DNA of 64,000 nucleotides, taken from the NCBI RefSeq assembly GCF_000377505.1, contig NZ_KB898186.1, positions 1 through 64,000 of the forward strand, read 5' to 3'. Made by a program: the position numbers and the translations under genes. Under the pieces are notes generated by a model, which saw only the letters and a list, made by a program, of their open reading frames with translations, searched no databases and was not told the DNA's origin. Numbering within the stretch: position 1 is the first letter of the stretch; each line of letters opens with the position of its first letter. Shown in pieces: positions 1 to 11,011 of the stretch. The stretch comes from Paenibacillus massiliensis 2301065 = DSM 16942. Its GTDB lineage: Bacteria; Bacillota; Bacilli; Paenibacillales; Paenibacillaceae.

Positions 1-150
1 CCCAGTCCAGAGGGCAGGTTGCCTACGTGTTACTCACCCGTCCGCCGCTAACCATCAGGAGAGCAAGCTCTCCATCAAGTCCGCTCGACTTGCATGTATT
101 AGGCACGCCGCCAGCGTTCGTCCTGAGCCAGGATCAAACTCTCCAATAAA
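1..150 (-). rRNA. 16S ribosomal RNA, 5' end only (cut by window edge)
   Basis: Read on the minus strand, this begins with the universal 16S start (AGAGTTTGATCCTGGCTCAG) and continues into GACGAACGCTGGCGGC, TGCAAGTCGAGCGG and GGGTGAGTAACACGT, all hallmark sequences of the first 120 bases of bacterial 16S rRNA. Only helices up to about position 150 are present; the rest lies beyond the left edge. The hypervariable V1 loop is short and typical of Paenibacillus or Bacillus. The gene is the start of an rrn operon downstream of gyrA, as in B. subtilis, but here two protein genes separate gyrA from the rRNA. Confidence 0.97.
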
Positions 151-247
151 GTTATTGAAAAGAGCGATAGCTCATTTTGAATCTGACGAGATTTAATATC
201 TCATTGTTTGAATCTCACTTGCGTGAAATTCGCTCACTCGTTGTTCA

Positions 248-261
248 GTTTTCAAAGATCA
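248..261 (-). promoter_or_regulatory. rrn leader boxA-like element
   Basis: The minus strand reads TGATCTTTGAAAAC about 100 bases before the mature 16S start. This matches the conserved TGNTCTTTGAAAAC element of Bacillus-group rRNA leaders, where antitermination factors (NusB-S10) load. It lies between the promoter and 16S, in the correct order. Confidence 0.6.
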
Positions 262-319
262 ACCGTAACACTTTTCATATCTCGTCGCCTCATTCTCTCG
301 AACAATCAGCAACTTTTAT

Positions 320-348
320 ATTATATCATCTTCTTTTGAAGAGTGCAA
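320..348 (-). promoter_or_regulatory. rrn sigma-A promoter
   Basis: On the minus strand a -35 TTGCAC (343-348) is followed after exactly 17 bases by a consensus -10 TATAAT (320-325), giving a start near position 312. It points toward the 16S gene and precedes the boxA-like element. The rest of 349-609, between this promoter and the SDR gene, shows no gene; a second upstream rrn promoter was not evident. Confidence 0.75.
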
Positions 349-609
349 GCTTTTTTTATTTTTAATTTTGCTTTGCACTAGTTGATGATACATCGCCGTT
401 TTCAGCGGCAAGAAATAATATACCACACAGAACAACTCGATTGCAACCCTTTTTTCAAAACAAAATTCATAGTTCCCCTTAATCGCGTACACGAGATAAG
501 ATGTATGCTTCACATATTGCAGGATTAGTCCCGTGGCAACCTTGAAACTCTTCATATGAAGTACAACAGTGGGCTCACATCTCTGTAACAAGCATAGTTG
601 AAGCTGCCC

Positions 610-1359
610 TTAGTTCATATATGTCCCACCATTCAGATTAATGGCTTCTCCAGTAATAAAGTCAGACATGGAGGACGCCAGGAACAGTACAGCGTCAGCA
701 ACGTTTTGTGGCGTACCTAACTTACCAAGCGGAATTTTACTTAGAACACTCTCCCGATATTCCAACGTCCACTGCTGACTCATATCCGTATCAATAGGCC
801 CCGGACATATGGCATTGACATAGATATTATGCTTGGCCATCTCCAATGCTAAGTGCTGGGTAAGGTAATTAACCCCCGCTTTGGACGTTCCATATGAAGG
901 TGCAGCGTTCCTGTGCGGCGTCTTAGCTGTCGTAGAGGTCACGTTGACAATCTTACCATACTTCTGGTCAATCATATGCGGTATTGCCGCCATACACGTA
1001 TAAAGTGTACCGTTCAGATTAATATCCAATACCTTTCTCCAATCCTCCTCAAGATCCATATCAAGAGTTGGAGTTCGCCTGTTAATGCCTGCATTATTAA
1101 CTAGAATATCAATACGCCCAAATTGCTCCATGGCCATCTGAGCCATCCCCTGTGCAATCTCTTGAACCGACACATCTCCTACGTATATAGCACAGCCTGA
1201 TCCAAGGGCCTGTACCTCAGCTGCTAGCTCCTTTAGCAAATCTTCACGGGTACCATTAACGACAAGCGACGCACCGTGCATAGCCAGTGTAAGGGCAATC
1301 GCCTTGCCGATACCACGGCTTGCCCCCGTTACAATCGCGATTCGTCCTTCCAGCAGCAT
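610..1359 (-). CDS. SDR family NAD(P)-dependent oxidoreductase (FabG-like)
   Basis: A 249-residue classical short-chain dehydrogenase/reductase. The Rossmann glycine motif TGASRGIG is at residues 11-18, NNAG at 88-91, and the catalytic Ser142, Tyr156 and Lys160 (YGTSK) are all present, as is the structural Asn114. The PG motif (CPGPI, about 185-189) and the length are typical of FabG-type 3-oxoacyl-ACP or sugar/alcohol reductases. The enzyme should be a cytosolic homotetramer or dimer using NAD(P)H; the substrate cannot be read from sequence. It stands alone between the HD-GYP gene and the rrn operon, away from any fab genes, so a housekeeping FabG role is less likely than a specialised reductase. 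Confidence 0.88.
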   Translation of the reverse strand: MLLEGRIAIVTGASRGIGKAIALTLAMHGASLVVNGTREDLLKELAAEVQALGSGCAIYVGDVSVQEIAQGMAQMAMEQFGRIDILVNNAGINRRTPTLDMDLEEDWRKVLDINLNGTLYTCMAAIPHMIDQKYGKIVNVTSTTAKTPHRNAAPSYGTSKAGVNYLTQHLALEMAKHNIYVNAICPGPIDTDMSQQWTLEYRESVLSKIPLGKLGTPQNVADAVLFLASSMSDFITGEAINLNGGTYMN

Positions 1360-1436
1360 CGTGCTTCACTCTCCTTTTCATCTGCTTCAGCTTCTATAAA
1401 GCGTTTACAACAAAATTATAAAACATGCTATTCCAT

Positions 1437-1497
1437 AAAAAAAGCCCCAACATCCGTAGATCGAATCTGCAGCAGAATCGTATCCGAGGTTGGAGCT
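1437..1497 (-). terminator. Intrinsic terminator after the HD-GYP gene
   Basis: On the minus strand AGCTCCAAC (from 1497) pairs with GTTGGGGCT (to 1443) around an inner imperfect hairpin (TCTGC/GCAGA), followed by a run of seven T. It lies 88 bases past the HD-GYP stop codon and separates it from the SDR gene. Confidence 0.75.
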
Positions 1498-1584
1498 CTG
1501 AAGTCACATGTTATCCTTGCTTGAGCTTGCGTCATAGCATATTTAGATAATGACTAATCTCTTGACTACATTAATAGCCCTACG

Positions 1585-2709
1585 TTAAGCAATGATATCT
1601 TCAATGTGCAAATCAAGGCGCTGCACCAGATTGATAATCTCATCGCCGAGATTCACCATCGGTCGCGTAGGATGATCACGATCTGCAAAAATAATTTCCC
1701 CAACTCGCTGATCATTTAGACGCACCTTGGTTCCATTGGACAGTTGAGTAACCTTGCTAATAAAGATACGTACAATAGACGGGTCCAGCTTGCCGAAGGC
1801 CTCACTTTGAATCTGCTCCAGTACCAAATAAGGAGACTGTGCCTTTCGATATGTCTTATGCAGCGTCATCGCATGAAAAATATCCGCCACGCTCACAATA
1901 CGTGCATAGATATGCGTCTGTGACTCTTTGAGATGTAGCGGATAGCCACTACCATCCACCTTCTCATGATGTTGAAGCGCTGCAAGCCGCACTCCTTCAT
2001 TAATGCCCTTCACATTTTTGAGCAGCTGATAGCCATACGTGGTGTGCTGTCGCATTTCATGTAGCTCTTCTTCGTTAAGTGGAGAGGGCTTGTGGATGAC
2101 AGCAGGATCTACTTTTGAATTACCAATGTCATGGAACAATCCGGCAAAGGCGACCTGAATCCAATCCTTCTGCGGCAGTCCAATCCACTGGGCAAGACAA
2201 TAGGAGGTAAGAGCCGTAAGCACTGCGTTGTGGTAGACATATTCACTTTCCTTCATGGAACTAGGTGTAAAAGTTATCACGTTGTAGCGATCGATCTGCT
2301 CCAACATAGACTCCAGTTGGGCCCGAAGCTCATAGATGGAGAGATCAGATACTAGCACAGTTTGGAATGCGTTCTTAATATGATTGATCATTTTGTCATA
2401 CTGCTGCTCGAATGAAAGAGTCTTGGCCACGGCAACGCCACCCTTATCACTTAATGAACCCTGGGTAGCGGAACTGGAGGAATTCGAATCCGTTGATGTT
2501 TTGGCTATAGGCTCATTCACTCGCCCTTTATTTGAGCTGCCCTGGCCTTCCGTTACGATCTCAACCTCATCAATCAGAAATGCTTGCAGAATTTCAATAT
2601 CTCGCGGAAGCAGCACATGCTCCTTCGAAAGCAGCACACTTCCATACTCGGTGAATACATCCTTGGCCAATTTACTACCTGCCGACAACTCTTTAACGGA
2701 TATGATCAT
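1585..2709 (-). CDS. HD-GYP domain protein (probable c-di-GMP phosphodiesterase)
   Basis: A 374-residue protein with an N-terminal region of about 55 residues, a Ser/Thr/Asn-rich linker (about 58-95) and a C-terminal HD-GYP domain. The HD pair is at 193-194 (LFHDIG), the second metal-binding His pair at 247-248 (QHHEK) and the signature GSGYP at 253-257. HD-GYP proteins hydrolyse c-di-GMP to GMP or pGpG. The motifs are intact, so catalysis is plausible; the protein has no signal peptide or membrane segment. A GAGG ribosome site lies just upstream of ATG 2709. It sits between gyrA and the rrn operon, each separated by its own terminator, so it is probably transcribed alone. Confidence 0.88.
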   Translation of the reverse strand: MIISVKELSAGSKLAKDVFTEYGSVLLSKEHVLLPRDIEILQAFLIDEVEIVTEGQGSSNKGRVNEPIAKTSTDSNSSSSATQGSLSDKGGVAVAKTLSFEQQYDKMINHIKNAFQTVLVSDLSIYELRAQLESMLEQIDRYNVITFTPSSMKESEYVYHNAVLTALTSYCLAQWIGLPQKDWIQVAFAGLFHDIGNSKVDPAVIHKPSPLNEEELHEMRQHTTYGYQLLKNVKGINEGVRLAALQHHEKVDGSGYPLHLKESQTHIYARIVSVADIFHAMTLHKTYRKAQSPYLVLEQIQSEAFGKLDPSIVRIFISKVTQLSNGTKVRLNDQRVGEIIFADRDHPTRPMVNLGDEIINLVQRLDLHIEDIIA

Positions 2710-2852
2710 ATCGAACCTCGCTTATGTCCTGAAATTATGTCATGCGCCTTGCGCTGCTCTTTTTTCCTAATCTACACTCCATTATATTACTGCCGCAGAA
2801 CACTGTACATGCTATTCCCAACCTTGTTCACAGGTCATAAGACCTATATTAC

Positions 2853-2904
2853 AAAAAAACCTCCTGCAAAGAGTCACCAAATAAGGTGCTCTCTCTGCAA
2901 GAGG
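2853..2904 (-). terminator. gyrA terminator
   Basis: A 14-bp stem on the minus strand (2891-2904 with 2860-2873, two G-U pairs), loop containing a short ACC/GGT pairing, followed by seven T. It lies about 95 bases after the gyrA stop codon. Confidence 0.88.
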
Positions 2905-2997
2905 CTTGTCTGTTAGCTATGCTATAGGTGTACTTCTAATGTCTTCATTTAGACATCAGTCTGAATCACTTGGTGTGACAGTCTGATAGGCTACAGC

Positions 2998-5529
2998 TTA
3001 CTCAGCGTCGCCGCCTGATTCGTTGTCAGTCGTCTCCTCAGAGCTCTCTACAGCTTCTACATCAGAGGAGAAGCCCTCCTCATTCAGTTCCTCGTCTTCT
3101 TGCTCCTCATTCTTATCAGCACGGCACACGGTAGCGACTGCATCATCCTCACGGATATTGATCAGCTTGACCCCCTGTGTATTCCGTCCCATCGTCGAGA
3201 TTCCTTCCATGCTCGTCCGAATCAGGGTTCCGCTAGCGGTAATGATCATCAGATCCTCTTCGTTCTTCACGATCTTCAGGCCAACCACTGCACCATTCTT
3301 GTCTGTGACATTGATCGTCTTGATCCCTTTACCACCACGGCTCTGTACACGATAGTCAGTAACTGGCGTACGCTTACCATAGCCTTTGGCAGTAACGATG
3401 AGCACTTCGAGCTCCTGATCTACAATGTCCATACCAATGACCTCATCGGTTGGATCCAGGGTAATTCCTTTGACCCCTGTAGCACTCCGTCCCATCGAAC
3501 GAACATCATCCTCTGGGAAGCGGATGGACATACCACACGCTGTACCAATGATCATTTCCTGTGCCCCATCCGTCAGTTTCACCTCGATCAAGGCATCGTC
3601 CTCACGGAGATTGATGGCAATCAGTCCACCCTTACGGATGTTCACATAGTCCTCCAGCGGCGTCTTCTTCACAATCCCCTGCCGTGTGGCAAAGAACAGG
3701 AATTTGTCATTCTCGAACTCTTCCACCGGAATGACCGCATTGATGGACTCACCCTGCTCAATCTGAATCAGGTTAATGATCGGTGTCCCGCGGGCTGTAC
3801 GACTCAGCTCTGGAATCTCATATGCCTTGATTCGATACACCTTACCCTTATCTGTGAAGAAGAGCAGATGATGGTGAGAGTTCGTTACGAACAGATGCTC
3901 CACGAAATCCTCTGTCTTCGTATCCATCCCCACAACACCACGTCCACCACGCTTCTGGTTACGATACGTGGTAACCGGCAATCGCTTGATGTAGCCTGTA
4001 TGGGTAACGGTTACGATAACATCCTCACGCGGGATCAAATCCTCATCAAGAATGCTCTCTTCCCCTACTGTAATCTCTGTTCTGCGCTCATCGGCAAAAC
4101 GGGATTTCAGCTCTTGCAATTCCTCACTGATAATATTCAATACAAGATGCTCATTGGCCAGAATTTCGCGATACTCCGCAATCTTCTGCAGCAGCTCGTT
4201 ATATTCATTCTCAATCTTCTCGCGTTCCAGTCCTGTCAGACGTTGCAGACGCATATCCAGAATCGCCTGAGCCTGCTCATGACTAAGGGAGAAACGGTTC
4301 ATCAGTCCGTCACGCGCAGCATCTGCTGTCGCGGAGGAACGGATCAAGGCAATGACCTCATCCAGATGATCCAGCGCTACTCTCAAGCCCTCCAGAATAT
4401 GAGCACGAGCCTCAGCCTTCTTCAGATCGTACTCGGTCCGGCGACGAATAACTTCGATCTGATGCTGCAAATAATGATACAGCACATCACGAATATTGAG
4501 AATCTTAGGTTCTTTATTAACGATAGCGAGCATGTTGATACCGAAGGTAGATTGCATCGCTGTATGCTTGAACAGATTGTTAAGCACGACATTCGGATTG
4601 ACATCCCGGCGCAGCTCGATAACGATCCGCATCCCGTTACGATCCGATTCATCCCGCAGGTCGGTAATACCTTCAATACGCTTATCACGAACGAGTTCAG
4701 CGATCTTCTCTACCAATCTGGCTTTATTGACCTGATAAGGCAGTTCACTGACGATGATTCGGGCTTTGTTACCGTTCTCTTCGATCATCGTTCTCGCACG
4801 CATAGTCACGGAGCCACGCCCGGTCTGATACGCCTGACGGATGCCGGAGCGTCCCAGGATGTAGCCTGCTGTAGGGAAATCAGGGCCTTGGATATGATCC
4901 ATCAATTCCATAGGCGTAATGTCTGGGTTCTCAATCATGGCCTGTACGCCATCAATGACCTCACCCAGGTTATGAGGCGGAATGTTCGTAGCCATACCTA
5001 CAGCAATCCCGCCTACCCCGTTGACCAGCAGGTTCGGGAAGCGAGCAGGTAGCACGGCCGGCTCACGCTCTTCTCCGTCATAGTTAGGAATGAAATCGAT
5101 CGTCTCTTTGTTGATATCGCGCAGCATTTCCATAGCGATCTTGGACAGCTTGGCCTCCGTATAACGCATCGCCGCAGCCATATCGCCGTCTACGGAACCG
5201 AAGTTCCCATGACCGTCTACCAGCATGTAGCGCAACGAGAAATCCTGAGCCATCCGTACCATTGTCTCATAGACTGCAGAGTCACCATGGGGATGGTACT
5301 TACCGATGACTTCGCCCACGATTCTGGCTGATTTCTTATAGGGTTTGTCCGGAGACATCCCAAGCTCAGACATCGCGTATAAAATACGACGGTGAACCGG
5401 CTTTAATCCGTCCCGTACATCAGGCAGAGCACGGCTGACAATAATACTCATCGCATAATCCATGAAGGATTCGCGCATCTCTAGGCCGATATCTCTGTTA
5501 ATGATTTGCGGGTTATTTTGATCCGCCAT
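2998..5529 (-). CDS. gyrA: DNA gyrase subunit A
   Basis: An 843-residue GyrA. It is the DNA breakage-reunion subunit of the A2B2 gyrase that introduces negative supercoils. The catalytic tyrosine is Tyr123 ([10 protein letters not shown]). The quinolone-resistance region reads [15 protein letters not shown] with Ser84 and Glu88, the wild-type, sensitive arrangement. The GyrA box (QKRGGRG) needed for DNA wrapping is present at the start of the C-terminal beta-pinwheel, and the protein ends in an acidic Glu/Asp-rich tail of about 30 residues. ATG 5529 has the site GAGGAGG. Unlike B. subtilis, where gyrA directly follows gyrB, a head-on gene separates the two and gyrA has its own promoter about 340 bases upstream. 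Confidence 0.98.
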   Translation of the reverse strand: MADQNNPQIINRDIGLEMRESFMDYAMSIIVSRALPDVRDGLKPVHRRILYAMSELGMSPDKPYKKSARIVGEVIGKYHPHGDSAVYETMVRMAQDFSLRYMLVDGHGNFGSVDGDMAAAMRYTEAKLSKIAMEMLRDINKETIDFIPNYDGEEREPAVLPARFPNLLVNGVGGIAVGMATNIPPHNLGEVIDGVQAMIENPDITPMELMDHIQGPDFPTAGYILGRSGIRQAYQTGRGSVTMRARTMIEENGNKARIIVSELPYQVNKARLVEKIAELVRDKRIEGITDLRDESDRNGMRIVIELRRDVNPNVVLNNLFKHTAMQSTFGINMLAIVNKEPKILNIRDVLYHYLQHQIEVIRRRTEYDLKKAEARAHILEGLRVALDHLDEVIALIRSSATADAARDGLMNRFSLSHEQAQAILDMRLQRLTGLEREKIENEYNELLQKIAEYREILANEHLVLNIISEELQELKSRFADERRTEITVGEESILDEDLIPREDVIVTVTHTGYIKRLPVTTYRNQKRGGRGVVGMDTKTEDFVEHLFVTNSHHHLLFFTDKGKVYRIKAYEIPELSRTARGTPIINLIQIEQGESINAVIPVEEFENDKFLFFATRQGIVKKTPLEDYVNIRKGGLIAINLREDDALIEVKLTDGAQEMIIGTACGMSIRFPEDDVRSMGRSATGVKGITLDPTDEVIGMDIVDQELEVLIVTAKGYGKRTPVTDYRVQSRGGKGIKTINVTDKNGAVVGLKIVKNEEDLMIITASGTLIRTSMEGISTMGRNTQGVKLINIREDDAVATVCRADKNEEQEDEELNEEGFSSDVEAVESSEETTDNESGGDAE

Positions 5530-5867
5530 GCTGGACCTCCTCTTTCTTTACCACTCTTCGTAATTCTGATTTCACTATATGTGAAAAGCCTTACAAATGC
5601 CTACTGAATCCGATCCTTCGGCATGCAGCCCAAAACGCCGCACAGGCATGCCAAACAAGGTCATACCTCTTCTAATTATATTATTTTCACAAATAGATCA
5701 CAATTAAACGTGGCTTATTCAGGGTTTGCAACGAAATCCTTAAGAACTGGGGATTCGCCCTACCCACTATAGGTTTTCGACATACAATTACGTATACGGT
5801 TTTTTGTCTATCATGACGTAAAGAAGTATGTCCTTATACAAACATCCGAAAAACGCCGTATTCACCT
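5530..5867 (-). other. Long gyrA 5' leader without a gene
   Basis: About 330 bases lie between the gyrA start and its likely promoter. They carry no convincing reading frame. A perfect 7-bp inverted repeat (GGCATGC at 5620 and GCATGCC at 5646) could form a leader hairpin. Nothing else was recognised. Confidence 0.4.
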
Positions 5868-5896
5868 ATTATACCACTGTTTATTGAAAATGTCCT
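5868..5896 (-). promoter_or_regulatory. Probable gyrA promoter
   Basis: The minus strand carries a consensus -10 TATAAT (5868-5873) preceded at 17 bases by AGGACA (5891-5896), which matches four of six -35 positions. It faces gyrA. It backs onto the start region of the divergent yheC-like gene, so the two may share control. Confidence 0.55.
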
Positions 5897-5983
5897 TTTG
5901 TTTGACTTAATTTGGAAATTGATTGTTAAAGTAATGACTTTTTATCTGCAAGGGTATGAAAATTACAGAAAGGGTGATCTTCC

Positions 5984-6859
5984 TTGTCCATTCAGCGGGT
6001 ATCCAGCAAATGGGACAAAACGAAAGTAATCTTGAATCATCCCAAATTAGCCCCTTATATTCCCGATACCAGATTGTACAGTCCTGACCATCTCAAAGAG
6101 ATGATAGAGATGTATGACACTGTCTACATCAAGCCGGACTGTGGCACCTTCGGACATGGCGTCATGCGAGCTGAGAAGGAGCGAAAGCCCCTTTTGCATG
6201 TATCGCCACCGGTCAGCATACCACCCAACTATAGCTACAGCCTTCGTTATGGAGTTCAGAAGGAGGAATACTCGACCCTGGAGGAGCTCCATCAGGCTAT
6301 ATCCACCCATATCAAATCCAAAGTATACCTCGTTCAACAGGGAATCCAACTGCTGCGTTATCAGGATCGCTCCTTCGATCTGCGTGTGCTCACACAGAAG
6401 AATCTACGCAATGAGTGGGAGAGCACCGGGTTCATCGGCCGTGTGGCTGCGCATGGTAAAGTAATCACCAACTACCATAGTGGAGGTGCGATCGGAGAAT
6501 TCCATACGCTTCTCTCAGCCCATACAGATGTCATGACGCAGGCTCGTCTAAAGCGCAAGTTAGGAGTGCTTGGTGAGAAGATAGCAGAGCAGCTGGAGCA
6601 AGCGTATCCACGTATCAAGGAAATTGGGCTGGACGTCGCTTTGGATCAGCAGCTTCACCCCTGGATTCTTGAAGTGAACACCTTGCCCTGTCTGTATGTC
6701 TTCGGCAAGCTATCTGACAAGGAGCCCTATCGCCGTATCCGCAAATATGCCATCGCTTATGGGCGCATAACCAGCTCTGGTTCTGGACGCAAGAAAGGCT
6801 CTACCAACCGCAGCAGCCGCAAGACGGCCCCTGTCACCTGGAAGAGACAACAAGCGTAG
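5984..6859 (+). CDS. YheC/YheD family spore coat-associated protein (ATP-grasp fold)
   Basis: A 291-residue protein of the YheC/YheD endospore coat-associated family. Visible family features are the N-terminal segment with DTVYIKPDCGTFGHGV (about 45-60, the nucleotide-binding lysine and glycine loop of the ATP-grasp fold), DRSFDLRVL near 128 and the C-terminal GLDVALD...WILEVNTLPCL, the metal-binding acidic/Asn strand. The tail (last 30 residues) is rich in Ser, Arg and Lys. The start is TTG 5984, chosen because AAAGGGTGA lies six bases upstream. The gene is head-on to replication and sits alone between gyrB and gyrA. In B. subtilis the relatives yheC and yheD lie elsewhere. The exact biochemical activity of this family is not established. 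Confidence 0.8.
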   Translation: MSIQRVSSKWDKTKVILNHPKLAPYIPDTRLYSPDHLKEMIEMYDTVYIKPDCGTFGHGVMRAEKERKPLLHVSPPVSIPPNYSYSLRYGVQKEEYSTLEELHQAISTHIKSKVYLVQQGIQLLRYQDRSFDLRVLTQKNLRNEWESTGFIGRVAAHGKVITNYHSGGAIGEFHTLLSAHTDVMTQARLKRKLGVLGEKIAEQLEQAYPRIKEIGLDVALDQQLHPWILEVNTLPCLYVFGKLSDKEPYRRIRKYAIAYGRITSSGSGRKKGSTNRSSRKTAPVTWKRQQA

Positions 6860-7026
6860 CCCAAGCTAAAGCTTCTGGAACAGAGAGTCGTGTGACCAAT
6901 ATGTAGAGATGATCAGTAGAGGTGCTACTTAGGGAGAAGGTAAGTACAGGAGGTATTACTCCTACAGCGAGCTACAGTTAATTTTCTGGCTACGCATCAC
7001 GCTTATCTGGTTGCATCTTATTAAGC

Positions 7027-7051
7027 AAAAAGGCGCCCATCTGGGCGCCTT
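7027..7051 (-). terminator. gyrB operon terminator
   Basis: On the minus strand AAGGCGCCC-AGAT-GGGCGCCTT followed by TTTTT-equivalent bases: a perfect GC-rich stem with a four-base loop. It lies about 95 bases past the gyrB stop and ends the dnaA-to-gyrB direction of transcription. The T run is on the minus side only. Confidence 0.88.
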
Positions 7052-7147
7052 CACACATGAATACAGTGTGTGTTTTATTACAAGACAGTTGCACATACCA
7101 GCAAGCTCTTATGCCAGAATTGCTAACTCGCCTTTTTTACACTTGGT

Positions 7148-9067
<1,920 letters not shown>

Positions 9068-9157
9068 CTACTTCTATAGATTCAATAGCCATAGCTTGGG
9101 CTCTAATTCTTAAGATCCGTTCATTTTCCATAAGTCAAAATGGGCGTTAGCCAGCCG

Positions 9158-9418
9158 CTAAGGATGGTCGATAAATATGTTTGCCCTTTTCTTCAAGGTT
9201 GCGGATGAGATCGGAGAGTAATAGACCTTCCTTTTGGTCACCACAATAGACTTGGCCTCTTCCTCGCCAATGACCTCGATATGCTTATGCTGCTGTGCAT
9301 AGCTTACATATTGCTTGGAGATTTTAGAGGATTTCTCAATCGAAATATCGAAAATGGCGACGAGCTCGGAGGATCGGATAATCTTCTCCCCTCCCAGATG
9401 GATATACATGACCGTCAT
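9158..9418 (-). CDS. remB: Extracellular matrix regulator RemB (YaaB family)
   Basis: An 86-residue protein whose sequence (YIHLGGEKIIRSSELVAIFD at the start) matches the RemB/YaaB family found between recF and gyrB in Bacillales. RemB takes part with RemA in activating biofilm matrix genes in B. subtilis. The protein is small, soluble and without a recognisable DNA-binding motif by eye. Position between recF and gyrB fits the family exactly and is the strongest support. It is followed after about 100 bases by gyrB and probably cotranscribed. Confidence 0.85.
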   Translation of the reverse strand: MTVMYIHLGGEKIIRSSELVAIFDISIEKSSKISKQYVSYAQQHKHIEVIGEEEAKSIVVTKRKVYYSPISSATLKKRANIFIDHP

Positions 9419-9529
9419 TCACTCCTTCTAGGCAGCTTGCTGAAGTTAAGTAACGCAATACTACGTACCTAGCTCCTTACGCCATGGAGAGCCTGTCAGC
9501 AAAGACGGGCATAATCCTGGCAAGCGTCT

Positions 9530-10645
9530 CTAATGCTCCACATGTCCTGCATGCACATGATAAATACTGGCATCCTTCAGCCGTCCGGTGTTCAGGCTCT
9601 CAATGCCTGTTGCTGTGATGAAGGTCTGCACCTTGCTTTGAAACGTCTCGATCAGTTGGGTCTGGCGGTAGGAGTCCAGCTCGGACAATACATCATCCAG
9701 TAATAGAATCGGGTATTCCCCAATCTCCTCATGAATCAGCTCGATCTCTGCCAGCTTCAGCGAGAGCGCAGTCGTGCGCTGCTGTCCCTGTGAGCCATAG
9801 GTCTGTACCTCTTTACCGTTGATGGCAAAGGTCAGATCATCGCGATGTGGCCCCGCGAGCGTCATTCCGCGCCTGATTTCCTGATCCCTCATTTGTGATA
9901 ACTTTAACATAAATTGCTCCAATAAGACAGCTTCATCTTCTTCCTCTGCCTCGCTGAAGGACGGAACATAGCCTAATTCCAGCGTCTCTTTGCCTCCAGC
10001 AATGCCCTCGTGAATCTCCTGCGCCCACTTTTGGAGCTTCTTTATGAATTGTTTCCGTTTTTTAACAATCTTAACACCATGCTCTACAAGCTGTTCATTC
10101 CAGACCTCCAGCATGACCTGTACCGATGACAGATCCTTGCCCCAGGCCTGCTTCAAGAGATTGTTGCGCTGGGCTAGCACCTTCTGATATTGCTGCAAGT
10201 GGTATAGATACCCTGGAGCCACCTGACCAATCTCCATGTCAAGAAACCGGCGGCGGCCCCCCGGTGTCCCCTTCACAATCTCCAGATCCTCCGGAGCGAA
10301 CATGACGACATTCAGCGCTCCGATGAAATCACTTAGCTTGCGTTGTTCAAGTCCGTTAATCTTCGCTTTCTTCCCCTGTACGGACAAGGCCAGCTCAAGC
10401 TTGACCTTCCCATACCGCTTATCCACCTCGGAGGAAAGATAGGCAGCGGAGCTATCAAATGCGATTAGCTCTCGATCCTTGGAGGTGCGATGGCTCTTCG
10501 TGAGAGCCAGCACGAATATCGCCTCTACCAGATTCGTCTTCCCCTGCGCATTTTGTCCGATCAGCAAATTCACCGGTCCGAACGCATTCAGCTCAAGCTG
10601 AGTGTAATTGCGATAATGCTGCAAATGGATGTTGTTCACATACAC
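9530..10645 (-). CDS. recF: DNA replication/repair protein RecF
   Basis: A 371-residue SMC-like ATPase that loads RecA at single-strand gaps with RecO and RecR. The Walker A motif GQNAQGKT is at about residues 29-36, the ABC-type signature GSQGQQRT near 285-292 and Walker B ILLLDDVLSELD near 317-328. The start codon is GTG 10645, supported by GAGGGGG seven bases upstream; the family start sequence (YVNNIHLQHYRNY) follows directly. It lies 59 bases behind yaaA in the dnaN-yaaA-recF order that is typical of Firmicutes. Confidence 0.96.
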   Translation of the reverse strand: MYVNNIHLQHYRNYTQLELNAFGPVNLLIGQNAQGKTNLVEAIFVLALTKSHRTSKDRELIAFDSSAAYLSSEVDKRYGKVKLELALSVQGKKAKINGLEQRKLSDFIGALNVVMFAPEDLEIVKGTPGGRRRFLDMEIGQVAPGYLYHLQQYQKVLAQRNNLLKQAWGKDLSSVQVMLEVWNEQLVEHGVKIVKKRKQFIKKLQKWAQEIHEGIAGGKETLELGYVPSFSEAEEEDEAVLLEQFMLKLSQMRDQEIRRGMTLAGPHRDDLTFAINGKEVQTYGSQGQQRTTALSLKLAEIELIHEEIGEYPILLLDDVLSELDSYRQTQLIETFQSKVQTFITATGIESLNTGRLKDASIYHVHAGHVEH

Positions 10646-10704
10646 GCTTGGTCCCCCTCATTCAGATGACCGGCACACGACAGGTATGCTGTCCTTTGGC
10701 GGGC

Positions 10705-10923
10705 TTAAGTCGCCGAGATAACCTCAAAGCTTCCTTCGCCCTCTACCTCTACACGATCGCCTGGGTACAGCTTGCGTCCTCTCCGCTCCTCCGGCTCACC
10801 ATTGACATGAACGGCACCCTCCTGCAACAGAGCCTTGGCCATTCCTCCAGTCGGCACACAATCCGCCAGCTTCAAAAATTGATCCAGCTTAATATATTCA
10901 CTGTGGATAGAAATCTGCTTCAT
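10705..10923 (-). CDS. yaaA: S4-domain RNA-binding protein YaaA
   Basis: A 72-residue protein made almost entirely of one S4 RNA-binding domain (IKLDQFLKLADCVPTGGMAK, then GAVHVNGEPEERRGRKLYPGD). The YaaA protein of B. subtilis occupies the same place between dnaN and recF and is linked to late 50S ribosome assembly. A GGTGG ribosome site precedes ATG 10923. Length and position fit the family. Confidence 0.9.
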   Translation of the reverse strand: MKQISIHSEYIKLDQFLKLADCVPTGGMAKALLQEGAVHVNGEPEERRGRKLYPGDRVEVEGEGSFEVISAT

Positions 10924-10944
10924 GTATCACAACCACCTTCCTGC

Positions 10945-10962
10945 TTGTCCACATGTGCATAA
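10945..10962. promoter_or_regulatory. Abutting head-to-head DnaA-box pair in dnaN-yaaA gap
   Basis: TTGTCCACA (10945-10953, one mismatch to TTATCCACA) is joined without spacer to TGTGCATAA (10954-10962, the reverse of TTATGCACA). A further TTATGCACC follows at 10992. The same abutting arrangement recurs at 12332 and 21924. DnaA binding here is inferred. Confidence 0.5.
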
Positions 10963-11011
10963 CTTTTTTGGTTGGAAAACCTGCTCCAAGTTATGCACCA
11001 TGTCTTCATCC

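Noticed and set aside
3100..5052. 650-codon open frame on the strand opposite gyrA
   Set aside because: It is the exact antisense of the conserved gyrA coding sequence, has no ribosome site and its translation is low-quality (repetitive, His/Asn/Thr-rich). Long antisense frames are common over GC-balanced conserved genes.
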